Shown here: positions 31,048 through 39,352 of the stretch, in pieces | Numbering within the stretch: position 1 is the first letter of the stretch | Layout of the letters: every line of letters begins with the position of its first letter | NCBI RefSeq assembly: GCF_015687175.1 | Contig: NZ_JADPQG010000001.1 | Span: 1,364,001-1,428,000 of the forward strand | DNA length: 64,000 bases | Source of the DNA: Reinekea sp. G2M2-21 | GTDB taxonomy: Bacteria; Pseudomonadota; Gammaproteobacteria; Pseudomonadales; Natronospirillaceae | Direction of reading: 5' to 3' | Translations under genes and position numbers: made by a program | Notes under the pieces: model-generated | What the model was told of the DNA's origin: nothing | What the model saw: only the letters and a program-made list of their open reading frames with translations | Databases searched by the model: none

Positions 31048-31742
31048 CAGCGTTTAACGTCGCAACGGCCCCATTCACATTTCACTAAGAGATAATCTTG
31101 TGGCGTGCAAACGGCGTCATAAACCTCCAGTGGCCACGAATTCCTCAGCAGCGCGACATTTGGTTTGGAGCAGCCCGCATCTCGCAATACCTTTTCAACG
31201 ACAAATAATGATCGGCCATATTTACGATACCGTGTATTTATAGAGCGAGCTGATTCCGCGTCGTTCGACACACTCTGGCGGCGCTGGGCAATGGCTGTCA
31301 ACTCTTCGGCCAATTTCTTATCACGAGCTAAATCGAGACGCCCCTTCGCAACATTGCCGAATACTTTACGGCAGTCGTCCGTTTCATCGTAATCACCGAA
31401 CCAGCGTTCTACCTGGTCATTGGCATCCAACTGAATTTGCTCTAACGTCTGTATCGCCAACACCGCACGTTGAGATTCGGCTTCATCGGGAACTTGTTCC
31501 CAGTTCAATTCGAGCACGCCATAATCAGCTGCCAGTACCAAGGTGTTGTTGCGTAACCACCAATTTTGTTGTTCCCGCATAGCCAGTCGGCTTTCCTCAA
31601 TTCCCAAGTCGACACAATGTTCGACCGCTTGGCGAATAGCCGAATCGGTTACCAGTGCCTGGTGAATAGCGGTTGTTTTTAAGGGAGCAGTAGAACAACC
31701 CAGTAATAAAAATAGTGAGATCAGGCTGACAATGAACCGCAT
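31047..31742 (-). CDS. Lipoprotein of unknown function, coupled to a thioredoxin-like protein
   Basis: This 231-aa protein has a lipoprotein signal peptide, MRFIVSLISLFLLLGC, with the lipobox cysteine at residue 16. The mature part is helical and hydrophilic. It contains several cysteines (C43, one in DDCRKVF, GCSKP and the C-terminal VKCEWGRCDVKR) that could be substrates of the thioredoxin-like partner encoded immediately downstream. I recognise no domain. ATG 31742 is clear. The gene is first in a two-gene unit, and no promoter stands out in the 284-nt gap upstream. Confidence 0.8.
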   Translation of the reverse strand: MRFIVSLISLFLLLGCSTAPLKTTAIHQALVTDSAIRQAVEHCVDLGIEESRLAMREQQNWWLRNNTLVLAADYGVLELNWEQVPDEAESQRAVLAIQTLEQIQLDANDQVERWFGDYDETDDCRKVFGNVAKGRLDLARDKKLAEELTAIAQRRQSVSNDAESARSINTRYRKYGRSLFVVEKVLRDAGCSKPNVALLRNSWPLEVYDAVCTPQDYLLVKCEWGRCDVKR

Positions 31743-32026
31743 TTAGACTCCAGATCAGGAAAATTCGGCTTCTATGTTACCAAAAACGAAACCTAAACGT
31801 AGCCTTTGGGTGTGGCATTAAAATGGTATTGTTCAAAAATAAAACCGACAGCATCTCAAAGCTTGATGATTGGACCGGCTAAAAAAGCTCGATTCTTCGG
31901 CAATCGATAAATTCGTGTATTAGATTTGCTGAAAAAGGGCTGAACAATCAAAGGCACTAAACGACATGGGTGTCCTGCTGAAGACTGAACGACGGATCAG
32001 CGCCAAGAATCCACCATCAGCTAGCG
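31743..32026. other. Gene-free gap
   Basis: This 284-nt stretch lies between the lipoprotein gene and the glutaredoxin-like gene, both on the minus strand. I see no open frame with coding character, strong hairpin or repeat. It presumably holds the promoter of the lipoprotein operon. Confidence 0.5.
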
Positions 32027-32329
32027 TTAGTAACCTCCGTGAACAAATGACTGCAGTGACACCGTATTGAACGGCCAATCAAGACAACGTTGATCGTTTA
32101 TACGATACAGAACCGGAATGCGGATGCCAAACCGCTGCACTAAATCATCATCTGAAGCAATATCAGTTTTGACGTATACCACTCGATCGTCGGCTGTCCT
32201 GTTAAAATCGGATATCACCTCTTCCGCCAATTCGCAGAGATGGCAACCTAAGGTGTGGTACAGGATATAATCCAAAACAGACTCACTCTGATGGCCAAAT
32301 GGGTGAGCTATTATCAATGAAGCCACCAT
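32027..32329 (-). CDS. Glutaredoxin-like protein (DUF836 type)
   Basis: The core LYHTLGCHLCELAEEVI is the CxxC active site of the small glutaredoxin-like DUF836 family. RFGIRIPVLYRIN is the cis-proline loop of the thioredoxin fold, and the length of the core (about 80 aa) fits. The start is uncertain. TTG 32356 would add a hydrophobic stretch (TVTIALVFMVASLIIA). ATG 32329 gives 100 aa and is listed here. TTG 32275 would give the usual 82 aa, with GAGTGAG upstream. Cellular location depends on this choice. It is isolated on the minus strand, 91 nt after the DUF5610-type gene. Confidence 0.7.
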   Translation of the reverse strand: MVASLIIAHPFGHQSESVLDYILYHTLGCHLCELAEEVISDFNRTADDRVVYVKTDIASDDDLVQRFGIRIPVLYRINDQRCLDWPFNTVSLQSFVHGGY

Positions 32330-32420
32330 GAACACAAGAGCAATGGTAACGGTCAACTTAAGTTAGAGAAACGTTGCAAGCACAGGCCGACCTGAAAAAC
32401 ACTAGCCGGCCTATATTGAA

Positions 32421-33476
32421 TTACCACATGAGCGAATGAGCTGCTCGCGACAGAGCACCATTGTTTCGCGGATGATTATCGAGTGACGTAAGGAAGTCTT
32501 TTGCGGAATTGAACTGGGCTTGCCATTTTTCCTGAGCATCCATTAGTTTTTGCGCATATTGCTTCAGAGGTTCCAAACCTTTCGGCAGAGCCGATGGTTG
32601 GCCAGCCATTTCGGCATAAACGCTGGCACCTTTATGCTGCGTTTCTTGCATAGACAAATCCATCGATTTCAATGTTGTACCATCAATGCTCAACGCTTGA
32701 GCTTTTTCCAGAGCCGTTTCATAGTCGCCATTGTAAAACTCTTCCGCCAGTTCATTCACATTGGCAAGCAAGGCATCAAGGTCAGCAGCTTCCTGCTCGT
32801 TCAGGTCGCCCTTGATAACCAGACTGAACCCACTGGTTTCACTGTGACTCCATTGAGTTGAAGACAATCGTCCGAAGCGCAAGTCATCTGCCGTAGAAGA
32901 TTCTTCTGCAACCGAACGGATCTGAATCTTGTCTCCTTGCGCGGTGGTTAGATCCAAAGCAAATGTCTGACGTTCATATTGATACAGGCTGATCGCACGT
33001 TCAGGCGAAGTACGTTTGGCAGAGGGCTCGGGCACCGATGTTTGTATGTTGTCCATTGGTTCCAACGAGCGCTCATCCAGTTTGTCCATAATTTGGCCAA
33101 ACGCGGAGTTAATTTTCATTTCCAGTGGATCATCTAATTCGCCCAAACCCTCCAGAACGTCCTTGGCTTCGCTAAAGCCCTGAGCGACCCCCTGTTTGGC
33201 AGCCTTCCACATGCTGTCCAATTCAGCTTCAGACGCGCCATCAGCTTCTGCTTTAGCAATACGGGCACTCGCGAAACTCCAAATTTGCTCAACTAAGGCA
33301 TCAACATTGAAATTATCAGCTTTGGACGTTGCATCGCGCGCACTTTCTGTTTTTTCAGCTTGTTGTGTAGAAATGGGCTGTTGGTCCAACTTCTGGTAAG
33401 ACTGACTCTCAAACCGGGATTGATAACTGCTATAGCTGACCGACGACGAGTGGTTATTTAATAAATTCGGAAGCAT
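32421..33476 (-). CDS. DUF5610-type protein of unknown function
   Basis: The 351-aa product has a Ser/Gln-rich, low-complexity N-terminal ~50 residues. A helical segment (FNVDALVEQIWSFASARIAKAEADGA...AAKQGVAQGFSEAKDVLEGLG, about 55-120) follows, which I associate with DUF5610. After that come a beta-rich part and a final helical region. No signal peptide is visible, and function is unknown. Start: ATG 33476 has GGAGG 8 nt upstream. The in-frame ATG at 33491 overlaps that ribosome site itself, so it is rejected. It stands alone, divergent from a LysR gene. Confidence 0.78.
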   Translation of the reverse strand: MLPNLLNNHSSSVSYSSYQSRFESQSYQKLDQQPISTQQAEKTESARDATSKADNFNVDALVEQIWSFASARIAKAEADGASEAELDSMWKAAKQGVAQGFSEAKDVLEGLGELDDPLEMKINSAFGQIMDKLDERSLEPMDNIQTSVPEPSAKRTSPERAISLYQYERQTFALDLTTAQGDKIQIRSVAEESSTADDLRFGRLSSTQWSHSETSGFSLVIKGDLNEQEAADLDALLANVNELAEEFYNGDYETALEKAQALSIDGTTLKSMDLSMQETQHKGASVYAEMAGQPSALPKGLEPLKQYAQKLMDAQEKWQAQFNSAKDFLTSLDNHPRNNGALSRAAHSLMW

Positions 33477-33778
33477 GAACCTTCCCTCCATTTTCCGTGT
33501 CGGATACCGCGCACAACAAGGTGTGCATCCAAAAGTGAATAAAACCTAGCATCTTGGTTAGCGGCTAAAAACCTGATTTCTTCACCTTTCTTTCGTTGCA
33601 TTTTGTAACGCACGGAACGCTGAAAATCTGGAAAACCTATAAACATGCCTATTATCATAAATATTTATTATAACTGCGCTGAATAATTGTGGAATATATC
33701 TCATCAATAACACTAGATTAATGAACTGTTAATCTCTATGATTTTCCCATCGCAAGTTTTGTATCAGGACATGGATAA
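33477..33778. other. Divergent gap between the DUF5610-type and LysR genes
   Basis: The 302 nt are AT-rich toward the LysR side and hold no gene. A TATAAT hexamer on the minus strand (33672-33667) could be the -10 of the DUF5610-type gene, but I see no convincing -35. No clear LysR-type T-N11-A operator stands out by eye. Confidence 0.4.
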
Positions 33779-34684
33779 ATGGCACGTTTGGACTCACTAA
33801 TAATTTTCACAACCGTCGTCAAAGCGAATAACTTCACCAATGCTGCACACCAACTCGGACTTACGCCTTCAGCAGTCAGTAAGCAGATCAGTCTTTTGGA
33901 AGACAGACTGGGGGTACGCTTGTTGAATCGCACCACGCGCTCTGTAAGCCCAACGGAAGCAGGCCAACTGTTTTTCAACCGCTGTAGCCGGCTCCTGGAG
34001 GATCTCGAAGAAGCCGAGCACATGGTAAAAGACTTAGAGACCAGTCCTCGAGGGACGTTGAAGATATCTGCAACGCCGACGTTTGGGCGCTCCATGCTCA
34101 TGAAAATTTTTGCCCAGTTTCTGGAGCAAAACCCAAATGTGAATTTTGACCTGACGTTGGCCGACAAAGGACTTGACTTAGTTCGAGAAGGAATTGATCT
34201 GGCCATTCACCTCGGCTCCCTGCAAGACAGCCGTTTGGTGGCCAGACCCGTGGCTCGTCAAAAAGTGATTCTGGTTGCATCCAAAGAATATCTGGAAAAA
34301 CATGATAAACCTAAAGCGCTCAATGAGTTGGTGAATCATTTTATCTTAATGGTGTCCGGCATAGACTTCGCCGAACCTCGGTGGATCAAGCGGTTTATTA
34401 AGGAAGCTGGATTGTCCAATAAAGAGAGACGTTTTACGGTAAATGACCTCGACACCCTGTGTGAGGCTGCTTTAAACGGTATGGGTTTGGCGGCACTGCC
34501 CATCTATATGATTAGGGAACATCTGGACTCTGGCAAGCTTGTCCATATTCTGCCGGAAATTAATTTCCCGGTACGAACCATTCATGTTGTGTATCCAGAG
34601 AACCGCTATCTGTCGGCCAAAAGTCGAGCATTTGTCGATTTTATGGCCAACTATTTCACCGAACACAATTTGGACGATCTTTAG
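33779..34684 (+). CDS. LysR-family transcriptional regulator
   Basis: This is a typical 301-aa LTTR. The N-terminal winged helix-turn-helix (residues 1-60) reads MARLDSLIIFTTVVKANNFTNAA...LTPSAVSKQISLLEDRLGVRLLNR, followed by a linker helix and a periplasmic-binding-like effector domain (about 90-295). It resembles the CrgA/PA-type subgroup in its N-terminus (SVSPTEAGQLFFNRCSRLLEDLEEAE). The ATG is at 33779, with AGGA 9 nt upstream. Neighbouring targets are not obvious; the divergent DUF5610-type gene is the default candidate. The effector is unknown. Confidence 0.92.
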   Translation: MARLDSLIIFTTVVKANNFTNAAHQLGLTPSAVSKQISLLEDRLGVRLLNRTTRSVSPTEAGQLFFNRCSRLLEDLEEAEHMVKDLETSPRGTLKISATPTFGRSMLMKIFAQFLEQNPNVNFDLTLADKGLDLVREGIDLAIHLGSLQDSRLVARPVARQKVILVASKEYLEKHDKPKALNELVNHFILMVSGIDFAEPRWIKRFIKEAGLSNKERRFTVNDLDTLCEAALNGMGLAALPIYMIREHLDSGKLVHILPEINFPVRTIHVVYPENRYLSAKSRAFVDFMANYFTEHNLDDL

Positions 34685-34695
34685 TCCGAATAGCA

Positions 34696-34731
34696 TTAAA
34701 AAGGGGGCGAAAAGAGCCCCCTATTTCGTTT
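34696..34731. terminator. Bidirectional terminator between LysR and yajG-like genes
   Basis: AGGGGGC (34702-34708), loop GAAAAGA and GCCCCCT (34716-34722) form a 7-bp GC-rich stem. It is flanked by ATTTCGTTT on the plus side and TTTTTAAT when read on the minus strand. It serves two convergent genes. Confidence 0.8.
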
Positions 34732-34745
34732 GACATTAGGTTCGG

Positions 34746-35336
34746 TTAATTACTGACAAATGCGCCGAGTTTCGTGTCGCTGAACATTCTTTCCAGAACC
34801 GAATCAAACACAGAGTTTAGTAATACTTCGTTCTTTTCCTCACTTGGATACCCGACCGTATCTATATACTGACTGGTTGTATAGCCATTGCTAAACGTTG
34901 TATTGCCTTTCATAACTTCGATACTGACTGCGGCCATGGCAGTCGTCCGTTTGATACTCGCCTTTTGGTCTTCAGTGATGTAACTGAGCTTGTCCAAAGA
35001 GATTGCAATGTTCATGTCAGGAAATGCAGTGGACAGTTCTATGCCTGTTTTTTCCAGTACTTGTAATGCCAGTGATTCAATAACTTTATCGAGTGGTCGC
35101 TTGGCTACAATTGTGGAAGTTTCTTCATACACGCCGCCACGATACCCAATAATGGGGTCAGCGCGTTTATCTGCTACCGTCAGATTGGCAGTACCGCTCC
35201 CAGTAATGATCCCTTGAGTCGGAATGCTGGGTTGAAAGTCAACCTGTTGCGGTGAGAGTTGAGCGCAACCGACAAATGCGACGGCCGCGGCACCCGACAG
35301 AAACGACTTAATGTACCGACTAAAAACCTGTGTCAT
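34746..35336 (-). CDS. YajG-like lipoprotein
   Basis: From ATG 35336 the 196-aa product has a signal peptide with a lipobox-like AAVAFVGC (C24; Phe at -3 is unusual). The mature protein has the YajG-type pattern of a conserved TANLTVADKRADPIIGYRGG segment near its start, followed by helices and strands. The function of YajG is not established; an outer-membrane lipoprotein is likely. AGAGG stands 7 nt before ATG 35336. The longer frame to 35381 would overlap yaaA and bury the signal peptide. It is downstream of yaaA by 11 nt and ends at a shared terminator. Confidence 0.82.
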   Translation of the reverse strand: MTQVFSRYIKSFLSGAAAVAFVGCAQLSPQQVDFQPSIPTQGIITGSGTANLTVADKRADPIIGYRGGVYEETSTIVAKRPLDKVIESLALQVLEKTGIELSTAFPDMNIAISLDKLSYITEDQKASIKRTTAMAAVSIEVMKGNTTFSNGYTTSQYIDTVGYPSEEKNEVLLNSVFDSVLERMFSDTKLGAFVSN

Positions 35337-35347
35337 AGTAATCCCTC

Positions 35348-36130
35348 TCATTGTTGTTTTCGTTTGAATACCCAGTTCCACTGATCGGAATCAGCAGCAC
35401 TAAAACTGTAACCTGCGTAGTCAAAGGCTTTCAATGCCTTAAGTGACGTCGGCTGATTATCCAGAATGTACCTTATCATTAATCCCCGCGCTTTCTTGGC
35501 AAAGAACGAAATGATCTTGTAGTTGCCATTTTTTTCGTCCAAGAAAACCGGCGTAATTACAGGAACCGCCAACTGCTTGGTATCAACCGCCCTGAAATAC
35601 TCTTGCGAAGCAAGGTTAATCAGATAATCTGCGTCGGACTCCGCGACGTCCTGGTTCAACAGATCGGTAATCCGATTGCCCCAAAATTCGTAGAGATTTT
35701 GACCGCGGGAATTCGATAGTTTCGTCCCCATTTCCAATCGGTAAGGTTGTATGGTATCTAATGGGCGTAACAAGCCATACAGACCCGACAGAATGCGAAC
35801 TTTCCTTTGAGCCTGGATAATTTGCGGTTTGGTTAGGGTGTAGGCGCTAAGACCCGTGTAGACGTCACCTTTAAAGGCAAATAACGCCTGTTTACTGTTA
35901 GCGGCCGTCATTACAGGTCGCCACTGCTGATACCGTTCTACGTTCAGCGCTGCCAGCTTTTCCGATAACGACATAAGTTGCGCAATGTCAGCGCAGGATT
36001 TCGCTTTTAATTCATCAATAAGACTTTGAGCCTCATCTGCGAATCGATAATCGGAAACGTCATCTACCGGTGAGTCAGTCTCAAAATCTAAAGTTTTGGC
36101 CGGTGAAATAACCGCTAAAACCTTCACCAT
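35348..36130 (-). CDS. yaaA: Peroxide stress protein YaaA (UPF0246)
   Basis: YaaA is a cytoplasmic DNA-binding protein that lowers intracellular free iron during hydrogen peroxide stress in E. coli. The 260-aa product matches the family length (258). It shows its hallmarks: VISPAKTLDF at the N-terminus, ALFAFKGDVYTGLSAYT, ILSGLYGLLRPLDTIQPYRLEMGTKL, and KKARGLMIRYI near the C-terminus. ATG 36130 is unambiguous. It is divergent from the gloB-like gene with only 49 nt between the two starts. A yajG-like lipoprotein follows on the same strand. No OxyR box was recognised by eye. Confidence 0.95.
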   Translation of the reverse strand: MVKVLAVISPAKTLDFETDSPVDDVSDYRFADEAQSLIDELKAKSCADIAQLMSLSEKLAALNVERYQQWRPVMTAANSKQALFAFKGDVYTGLSAYTLTKPQIIQAQRKVRILSGLYGLLRPLDTIQPYRLEMGTKLSNSRGQNLYEFWGNRITDLLNQDVAESDADYLINLASQEYFRAVDTKQLAVPVITPVFLDEKNGNYKIISFFAKKARGLMIRYILDNQPTSLKALKAFDYAGYSFSAADSDQWNWVFKRKQQ

Positions 36131-36179
36131 ACTCTCGTTAACCCCTACACTGATGTAAATTTAATTTCACTGTTAATTT

Positions 36180-36956
36180 ATGACCATTATTCGAACACAC
36201 GTACCCGATTCTCAAAATAACTATAACCATCTCGTGTACTGTCCACTGATGCGGAAAGCCGCCGCTGTCGACCCTTATAATGCCGACCACTTGTTGGCGG
36301 TTGCCAAAAAACACGATTTGACCATCGCTCAAATATGGATCACCCATGAACATGGGGATCATATTCGAGATATGAAGAAACTGAAAGCGCAAACCGGCAG
36401 TGATATCTACGCACCCTCTTCCTGTCAGGATTTCTTTCAGGCAGATCATTGGCTGCAGGATAAACAAGGGGTAACAATCGGTACGACAACTCTGAAGCAC
36501 AAATTGACGCCAGGACATACACCTGGCCATGGAGTCTACATACATGCAGACCAAGACCAGGAAGAGAACAATTATATTATTTGCGCGGATACCCTTTTCA
36601 ATGCCGGCGTTGGGAACGTCATTTCAGGGGATGTCATCCAATTATTTCGAACTACTGAGATGCTATCGGCTTTGCTGCCGGATGCCTGCAGGCTTTACCC
36701 GGGGCACGATTATATTGTGAACAATTTGGAGTTTGTCCTGCACCATTTTCCCTGGTGTCACGCCGCTCAAAAGGTTTTGACAGAGGTATCCACTCAGCAG
36801 CCAGATACGCGACAGATGCAAAACATCGGCCAGGAGAAAACCTACAATCCTTTTCTGAGTCTGACATCCAGCTGGGTTACTGCGCACCCCGCATTGCATG
36901 AATTAAACGCACAGCAGCGGTTTGTAACATTACGGGATTGGCGTAACCAATGGTAA
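36180..36956 (+). CDS. gloB: Hydroxyacylglutathione hydrolase (glyoxalase II)
   Basis: This metallo-beta-lactamase-fold hydrolase splits S-lactoylglutathione to lactate and glutathione, completing methylglyoxal detoxification. The binuclear metal motif THEHGDH gives H56, H58, D60 and H61. Further ligands lie in LTPGHTPGHG and the CADTLFNAG aspartate, and YPGHDY supplies the last histidine. The C-terminal HAGH domain is present (MQNIGQEKTYNPFLSL). The length of 258 aa is normal for GloB (about 251-260). Start ATG 36180. It is divergent from yaaA. Confidence 0.93.
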   Translation: MTIIRTHVPDSQNNYNHLVYCPLMRKAAAVDPYNADHLLAVAKKHDLTIAQIWITHEHGDHIRDMKKLKAQTGSDIYAPSSCQDFFQADHWLQDKQGVTIGTTTLKHKLTPGHTPGHGVYIHADQDQEENNYIICADTLFNAGVGNVISGDVIQLFRTTEMLSALLPDACRLYPGHDYIVNNLEFVLHHFPWCHAAQKVLTEVSTQQPDTRQMQNIGQEKTYNPFLSLTSSWVTAHPALHELNAQQRFVTLRDWRNQW

Positions 36957-36992
36957 TCTTCCTGCAAACCAGAATTTATTATTAAGTCGCAT

Positions 36993-37271
36993 ATGAAATC
37001 GGAACAACGCAAGTACCCACGCACGCCCATTAAATTAACCGTGAATTTAACGTTATCGGATGGTCGCAACGTTGAAGTTGAAACCTGGGATATATCCGAC
37101 GGTGGTATTGGGATTCAGTTCCCGGCGGACAAAACCGTTGTCTGGACCATTAATCAACCGGTTATTGCCAAGGTCAAAGGATTGCCGGTTCAGGGACCTG
37201 AAATCCCGATGAAAGTCGTCAGGATCGCAGACAATGGTATCGGTCTGGCGATGGTGACGTTAGGCCAATAA
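36993..37271 (+). CDS. PilZ domain protein (c-di-GMP binding)
   Basis: This stand-alone 92-aa PilZ domain carries both c-di-GMP-binding signatures: RKYPR (RxxxR, residues 6-10) and DISDGG (D/N-x-S-x-x-G, about residues 34-39). The beta-barrel prediction spans the whole protein, and it has no extra domain. It lies 36 nt downstream of gloB and convergent with the aldo/keto reductase gene. Single-domain PilZ proteins often act as adaptors for motility or polysaccharide machines. The flagellar/HptB region nearby makes a motility role plausible, but nothing in the sequence names the partner. Confidence 0.92.
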   Translation: MKSEQRKYPRTPIKLTVNLTLSDGRNVEVETWDISDGGIGIQFPADKTVVWTINQPVIAKVKGLPVQGPEIPMKVVRIADNGIGLAMVTLGQ

Positions 37272-37287
37272 CACTGTCCGAACCTGA

Positions 37288-38322
37288 TCATGGGCATGGG
37301 TTGGGTTGGCGCATGTGAATGGATTCAATCTCTTTGATCAGATCTTCGCTCAACCTCAAATCCGCACTGGCAATGTTTTCGGCAAGCTGTTCCAACGTGG
37401 TGGCACCAATGATATTGCTGGTAACAAAGGGACGATCATTAACATACGCCAGTGCCATCTGAGCAGGACTCAACTGATGTTTCTCGGCAAGTGCTAAATA
37501 TTTTTCGGCCGTAGTGTGGGCCAGTTCACTGGTGTAACGTTGAAAGCGAGTAAATAGGGTCAGCCTGGCACCCTCTGGCTTAGCGCCATGACGATACTTC
37601 CCGGTTAAAACGCCCATGGCCAGCGGCGAATACGCCAAAAGCCCGACCGATTCACGGTGCGAAAACTCAGCTAAACCAATCTCAAAGGTCCGATTCAGAA
37701 AATTATAGGGATTCTGGATCGAGTCTATCCGCGGTAAACCCATTTCCCTGGCATACCTCAGATACTCTGAAACTCCCCAGGGCGTTTCATTTGACACACC
37801 AATATGGCGGACTTTGCCCTGTTTTACCAACTCAGCACAGGCCGTTAATGTCTCTTCTATCGCAACATCAGAGCTCGATTCAACAGGAACCTTATACCCC
37901 AATTGCCCAAAAAAGTTGGTGCGACGACTGGGCCAGTGCAGTTGGTATAGGTCGATATAGTCCGTTTGTAATCGTTTAAGGCTTTTCTCTACCGCATCAA
38001 TAATCTGTTCGGCTTTTAAATTTGAGTCTGGACGGATATGGGCCATCCCTGTTGAAGCAACCTTCGTTGCCAACACGATTTTGTCGCGTTGACCTGTTTT
38101 CGCCAACCAACTCCCAATATAACTTTCAGTCAGGCCCTGGGTTTCTGGTTTGGGAGGCACGGGGTACATTTCAGCAGCATCGAAGAAATTAATGCCCCGC
38201 TCAACAGCCAAGTCCATTTGTGAGTGGGCTTCGATTTCCGAATTTTGCTCTCCCCACGTCATAGTTCCGAGACAGATTTTTGACACTTTTAGCGAAGTCC
38301 GCCCTAATTGACGATATTCCAT
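37288..38322 (-). CDS. Aldo/keto reductase, Tas-like
   Basis: This NADP-dependent aldo/keto reductase has 344 aa (E. coli Tas 346). The catalytic tetrad is visible as D48, Y53, K87 (ATKVAS) and H129 (YQLHWPS). The N-terminus MEYRQLGRTSLKVSKICLGTMTWGEQ and the segment NFFDAAEMYPVPPKPETQG are characteristic of the Tas subgroup. The physiological substrate is unknown. ATG 38322. It is convergent with the PilZ gene (16 nt) and divergent from the basic-protein gene at 38393. Confidence 0.93.
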   Translation of the reverse strand: MEYRQLGRTSLKVSKICLGTMTWGEQNSEIEAHSQMDLAVERGINFFDAAEMYPVPPKPETQGLTESYIGSWLAKTGQRDKIVLATKVASTGMAHIRPDSNLKAEQIIDAVEKSLKRLQTDYIDLYQLHWPSRRTNFFGQLGYKVPVESSSDVAIEETLTACAELVKQGKVRHIGVSNETPWGVSEYLRYAREMGLPRIDSIQNPYNFLNRTFEIGLAEFSHRESVGLLAYSPLAMGVLTGKYRHGAKPEGARLTLFTRFQRYTSELAHTTAEKYLALAEKHQLSPAQMALAYVNDRPFVTSNIIGATTLEQLAENIASADLRLSEDLIKEIESIHMRQPNPCP

Positions 38323-38353
38323 ACAAATCCCATCTTTTTAATTCGATATTGGC

Positions 38354-38359
38354 TATAAT
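38354..38359 (+). promoter_or_regulatory. Perfect TATAAT -10 element before the basic-protein gene
   Basis: TATAAT lies 33 nt upstream of the ATG at 38393 and is preceded by TTGGC. No good -35 is at 16-18 nt, so this would be a -10-dependent promoter. It probably serves the 38393-39290 unit. Confidence 0.4.
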
Positions 38360-38392
38360 AAGACCATTCAACATAACGGTTAAAGGCATACT

Positions 38393-38728
38393 ATGTCACG
38401 CAGGAAAAAATCCAGAACGATGAAAGGCAAGTTAGACATCAAAACTGGATCTAAGAAAAACTTCATCAAACAGGGCGAAATGGGCAAAATCCCAAGTCAT
38501 AACCGCCTCGAAAAGCACAAAAAAACCAAACAGAAATCCGCCTACCAACGATTTTTGGAAGAGCATAATAAAAAAGACACCAGTTCTGGACAGAACACAG
38601 TCAGACAACGGTTAAATAAAGTTGAAGAAGAACGAAAAGTCGCCGATACCAGGAAAGTGAAGGAAGAACGACCTAAAAAAGACTTCAATCAGTTGACCGG
38701 CGATGAACTACTGGACATGTTTAATTAA
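38393..38728 (+). CDS. Highly basic small protein, unknown function
   Basis: I do not recognise this 111-aa protein. About one third of its residues are Lys or Arg, concentrated in the first 60 and in a middle segment (KVEEERKVADTRKVKEERPKK) likely to be helical. It ends in a short acidic-hydrophobic tail, LTGDELLDMF. There is no signal peptide. The composition suggests nucleic-acid or ribosome association and recalls small basic GTPase/ribosome partners such as YihI, but the sequences do not align by eye. The next gene starts 10 nt after its stop, so the two are probably co-transcribed. Confidence 0.7.
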   Translation: MSRRKKSRTMKGKLDIKTGSKKNFIKQGEMGKIPSHNRLEKHKKTKQKSAYQRFLEEHNKKDTSSGQNTVRQRLNKVEEERKVADTRKVKEERPKKDFNQLTGDELLDMFN

Positions 38729-38738
38729 TCCAAAAACG

Positions 38739-39290
38739 ATGAGGCTGACGTTACTGTTCAGCCTTATTTTTCCTATTTGCGCACTTGCCGCAGACTTTGG
38801 CGTCGCTAACTGGGGCATGACCAGTGCTGAGGTTAAACAGCTTGAAAACAGAGTAAATCTGACCCCTTTCGGTGCCGACAGCTATCTCATCTTCAGCGTT
38901 AATCTGCCCAATATAGATATTGCCCGAATTGTCTATCAGTTCGATCAAGATCGACTTACCGAAGGTCGATTTATTTTCCGCACTGAAAATCCATTTGATG
39001 TGAGTCGAGCGGTCGCCCAATATCAACAAATCAAATCGATGATTACTAACCAATATGGGCCTCCAAATGCTGACCAAATTCTGACACCTGCCAGTCAGGA
39101 TAAATCTTTGGGTAACCGTGATATCGCAAATGATTTAGCGTCCGACAGGGCTATTTTAAAATCCAACTGGCGGTCTCCAAACGCCATTATCAACCATCAG
39201 CTTGCATGGAATGAAAATCAACCACATCACCAACTACATTACATTCCGTTGGAGACTATGCCTTCTGCACCCGATGCAAGCGCCTTTTAA
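38739..39290 (+). CDS. Periplasmic hypothetical protein
   Basis: From ATG 38739 the 183-aa product has a clear signal peptide, MRLTLLFSLIFPICALA, with the cleavage site before ADFG. The mature part starts FGVANWGMTSAEVKQLE, a WGMT-x-x-EV pattern seen in several small secreted gammaproteobacterial proteins of unknown role. It continues as an alternating beta/alpha domain. No cysteines or catalytic motif are present in the mature part. An upstream ATG at 38703 in the same frame lies inside the basic-protein gene and would hide the signal peptide. It is followed by a structured leader (39291-39351). Confidence 0.75.
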   Translation: MRLTLLFSLIFPICALAADFGVANWGMTSAEVKQLENRVNLTPFGADSYLIFSVNLPNIDIARIVYQFDQDRLTEGRFIFRTENPFDVSRAVAQYQQIKSMITNQYGPPNADQILTPASQDKSLGNRDIANDLASDRAILKSNWRSPNAIINHQLAWNENQPHHQLHYIPLETMPSAPDASAF

Positions 39291-39314
39291 GCGTTGACCG
39301 CAAAGGGTGAACGC
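39291..39314. repeat. First leader hairpin before the DUF1624-type gene
   Basis: GCGTT (39291-39295) pairs with AACGC (39310-39314). After one G-G mismatch, ACC (39297-39299) pairs with GGT (39306-39308), with a 6-nt loop. It starts at the first base after the preceding stop codon and abuts the second hairpin without a gap. Confidence 0.5.
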
Positions 39315-39351
39315 ACTACCTTGTGCAACATTCCCTCAACAACAAGGTAGT
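39315..39351 (+). promoter_or_regulatory. Hairpin enclosing the ribosome binding site of the DUF1624-type gene
   Basis: ACTACCTTGT (39315-39324) and ACAAGGTAGT (39342-39351) form a perfect 10-bp stem with a 17-nt loop. The 3' arm contains the AAGG ribosome site and ends one base before the ATG at 39353. If formed in the mRNA it would block initiation. It could be a thermosensor-like or translation-coupled switch. No U-tract follows, so it is not a terminator. Confidence 0.6.
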
Positions 39352-39352
39352 T

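Noticed and set aside
33477-33491. ATG 33491 as the start of the DUF5610-type gene
   Set aside because: Its codons contain the GGAGG that serves ATG 33476 at ideal spacing.
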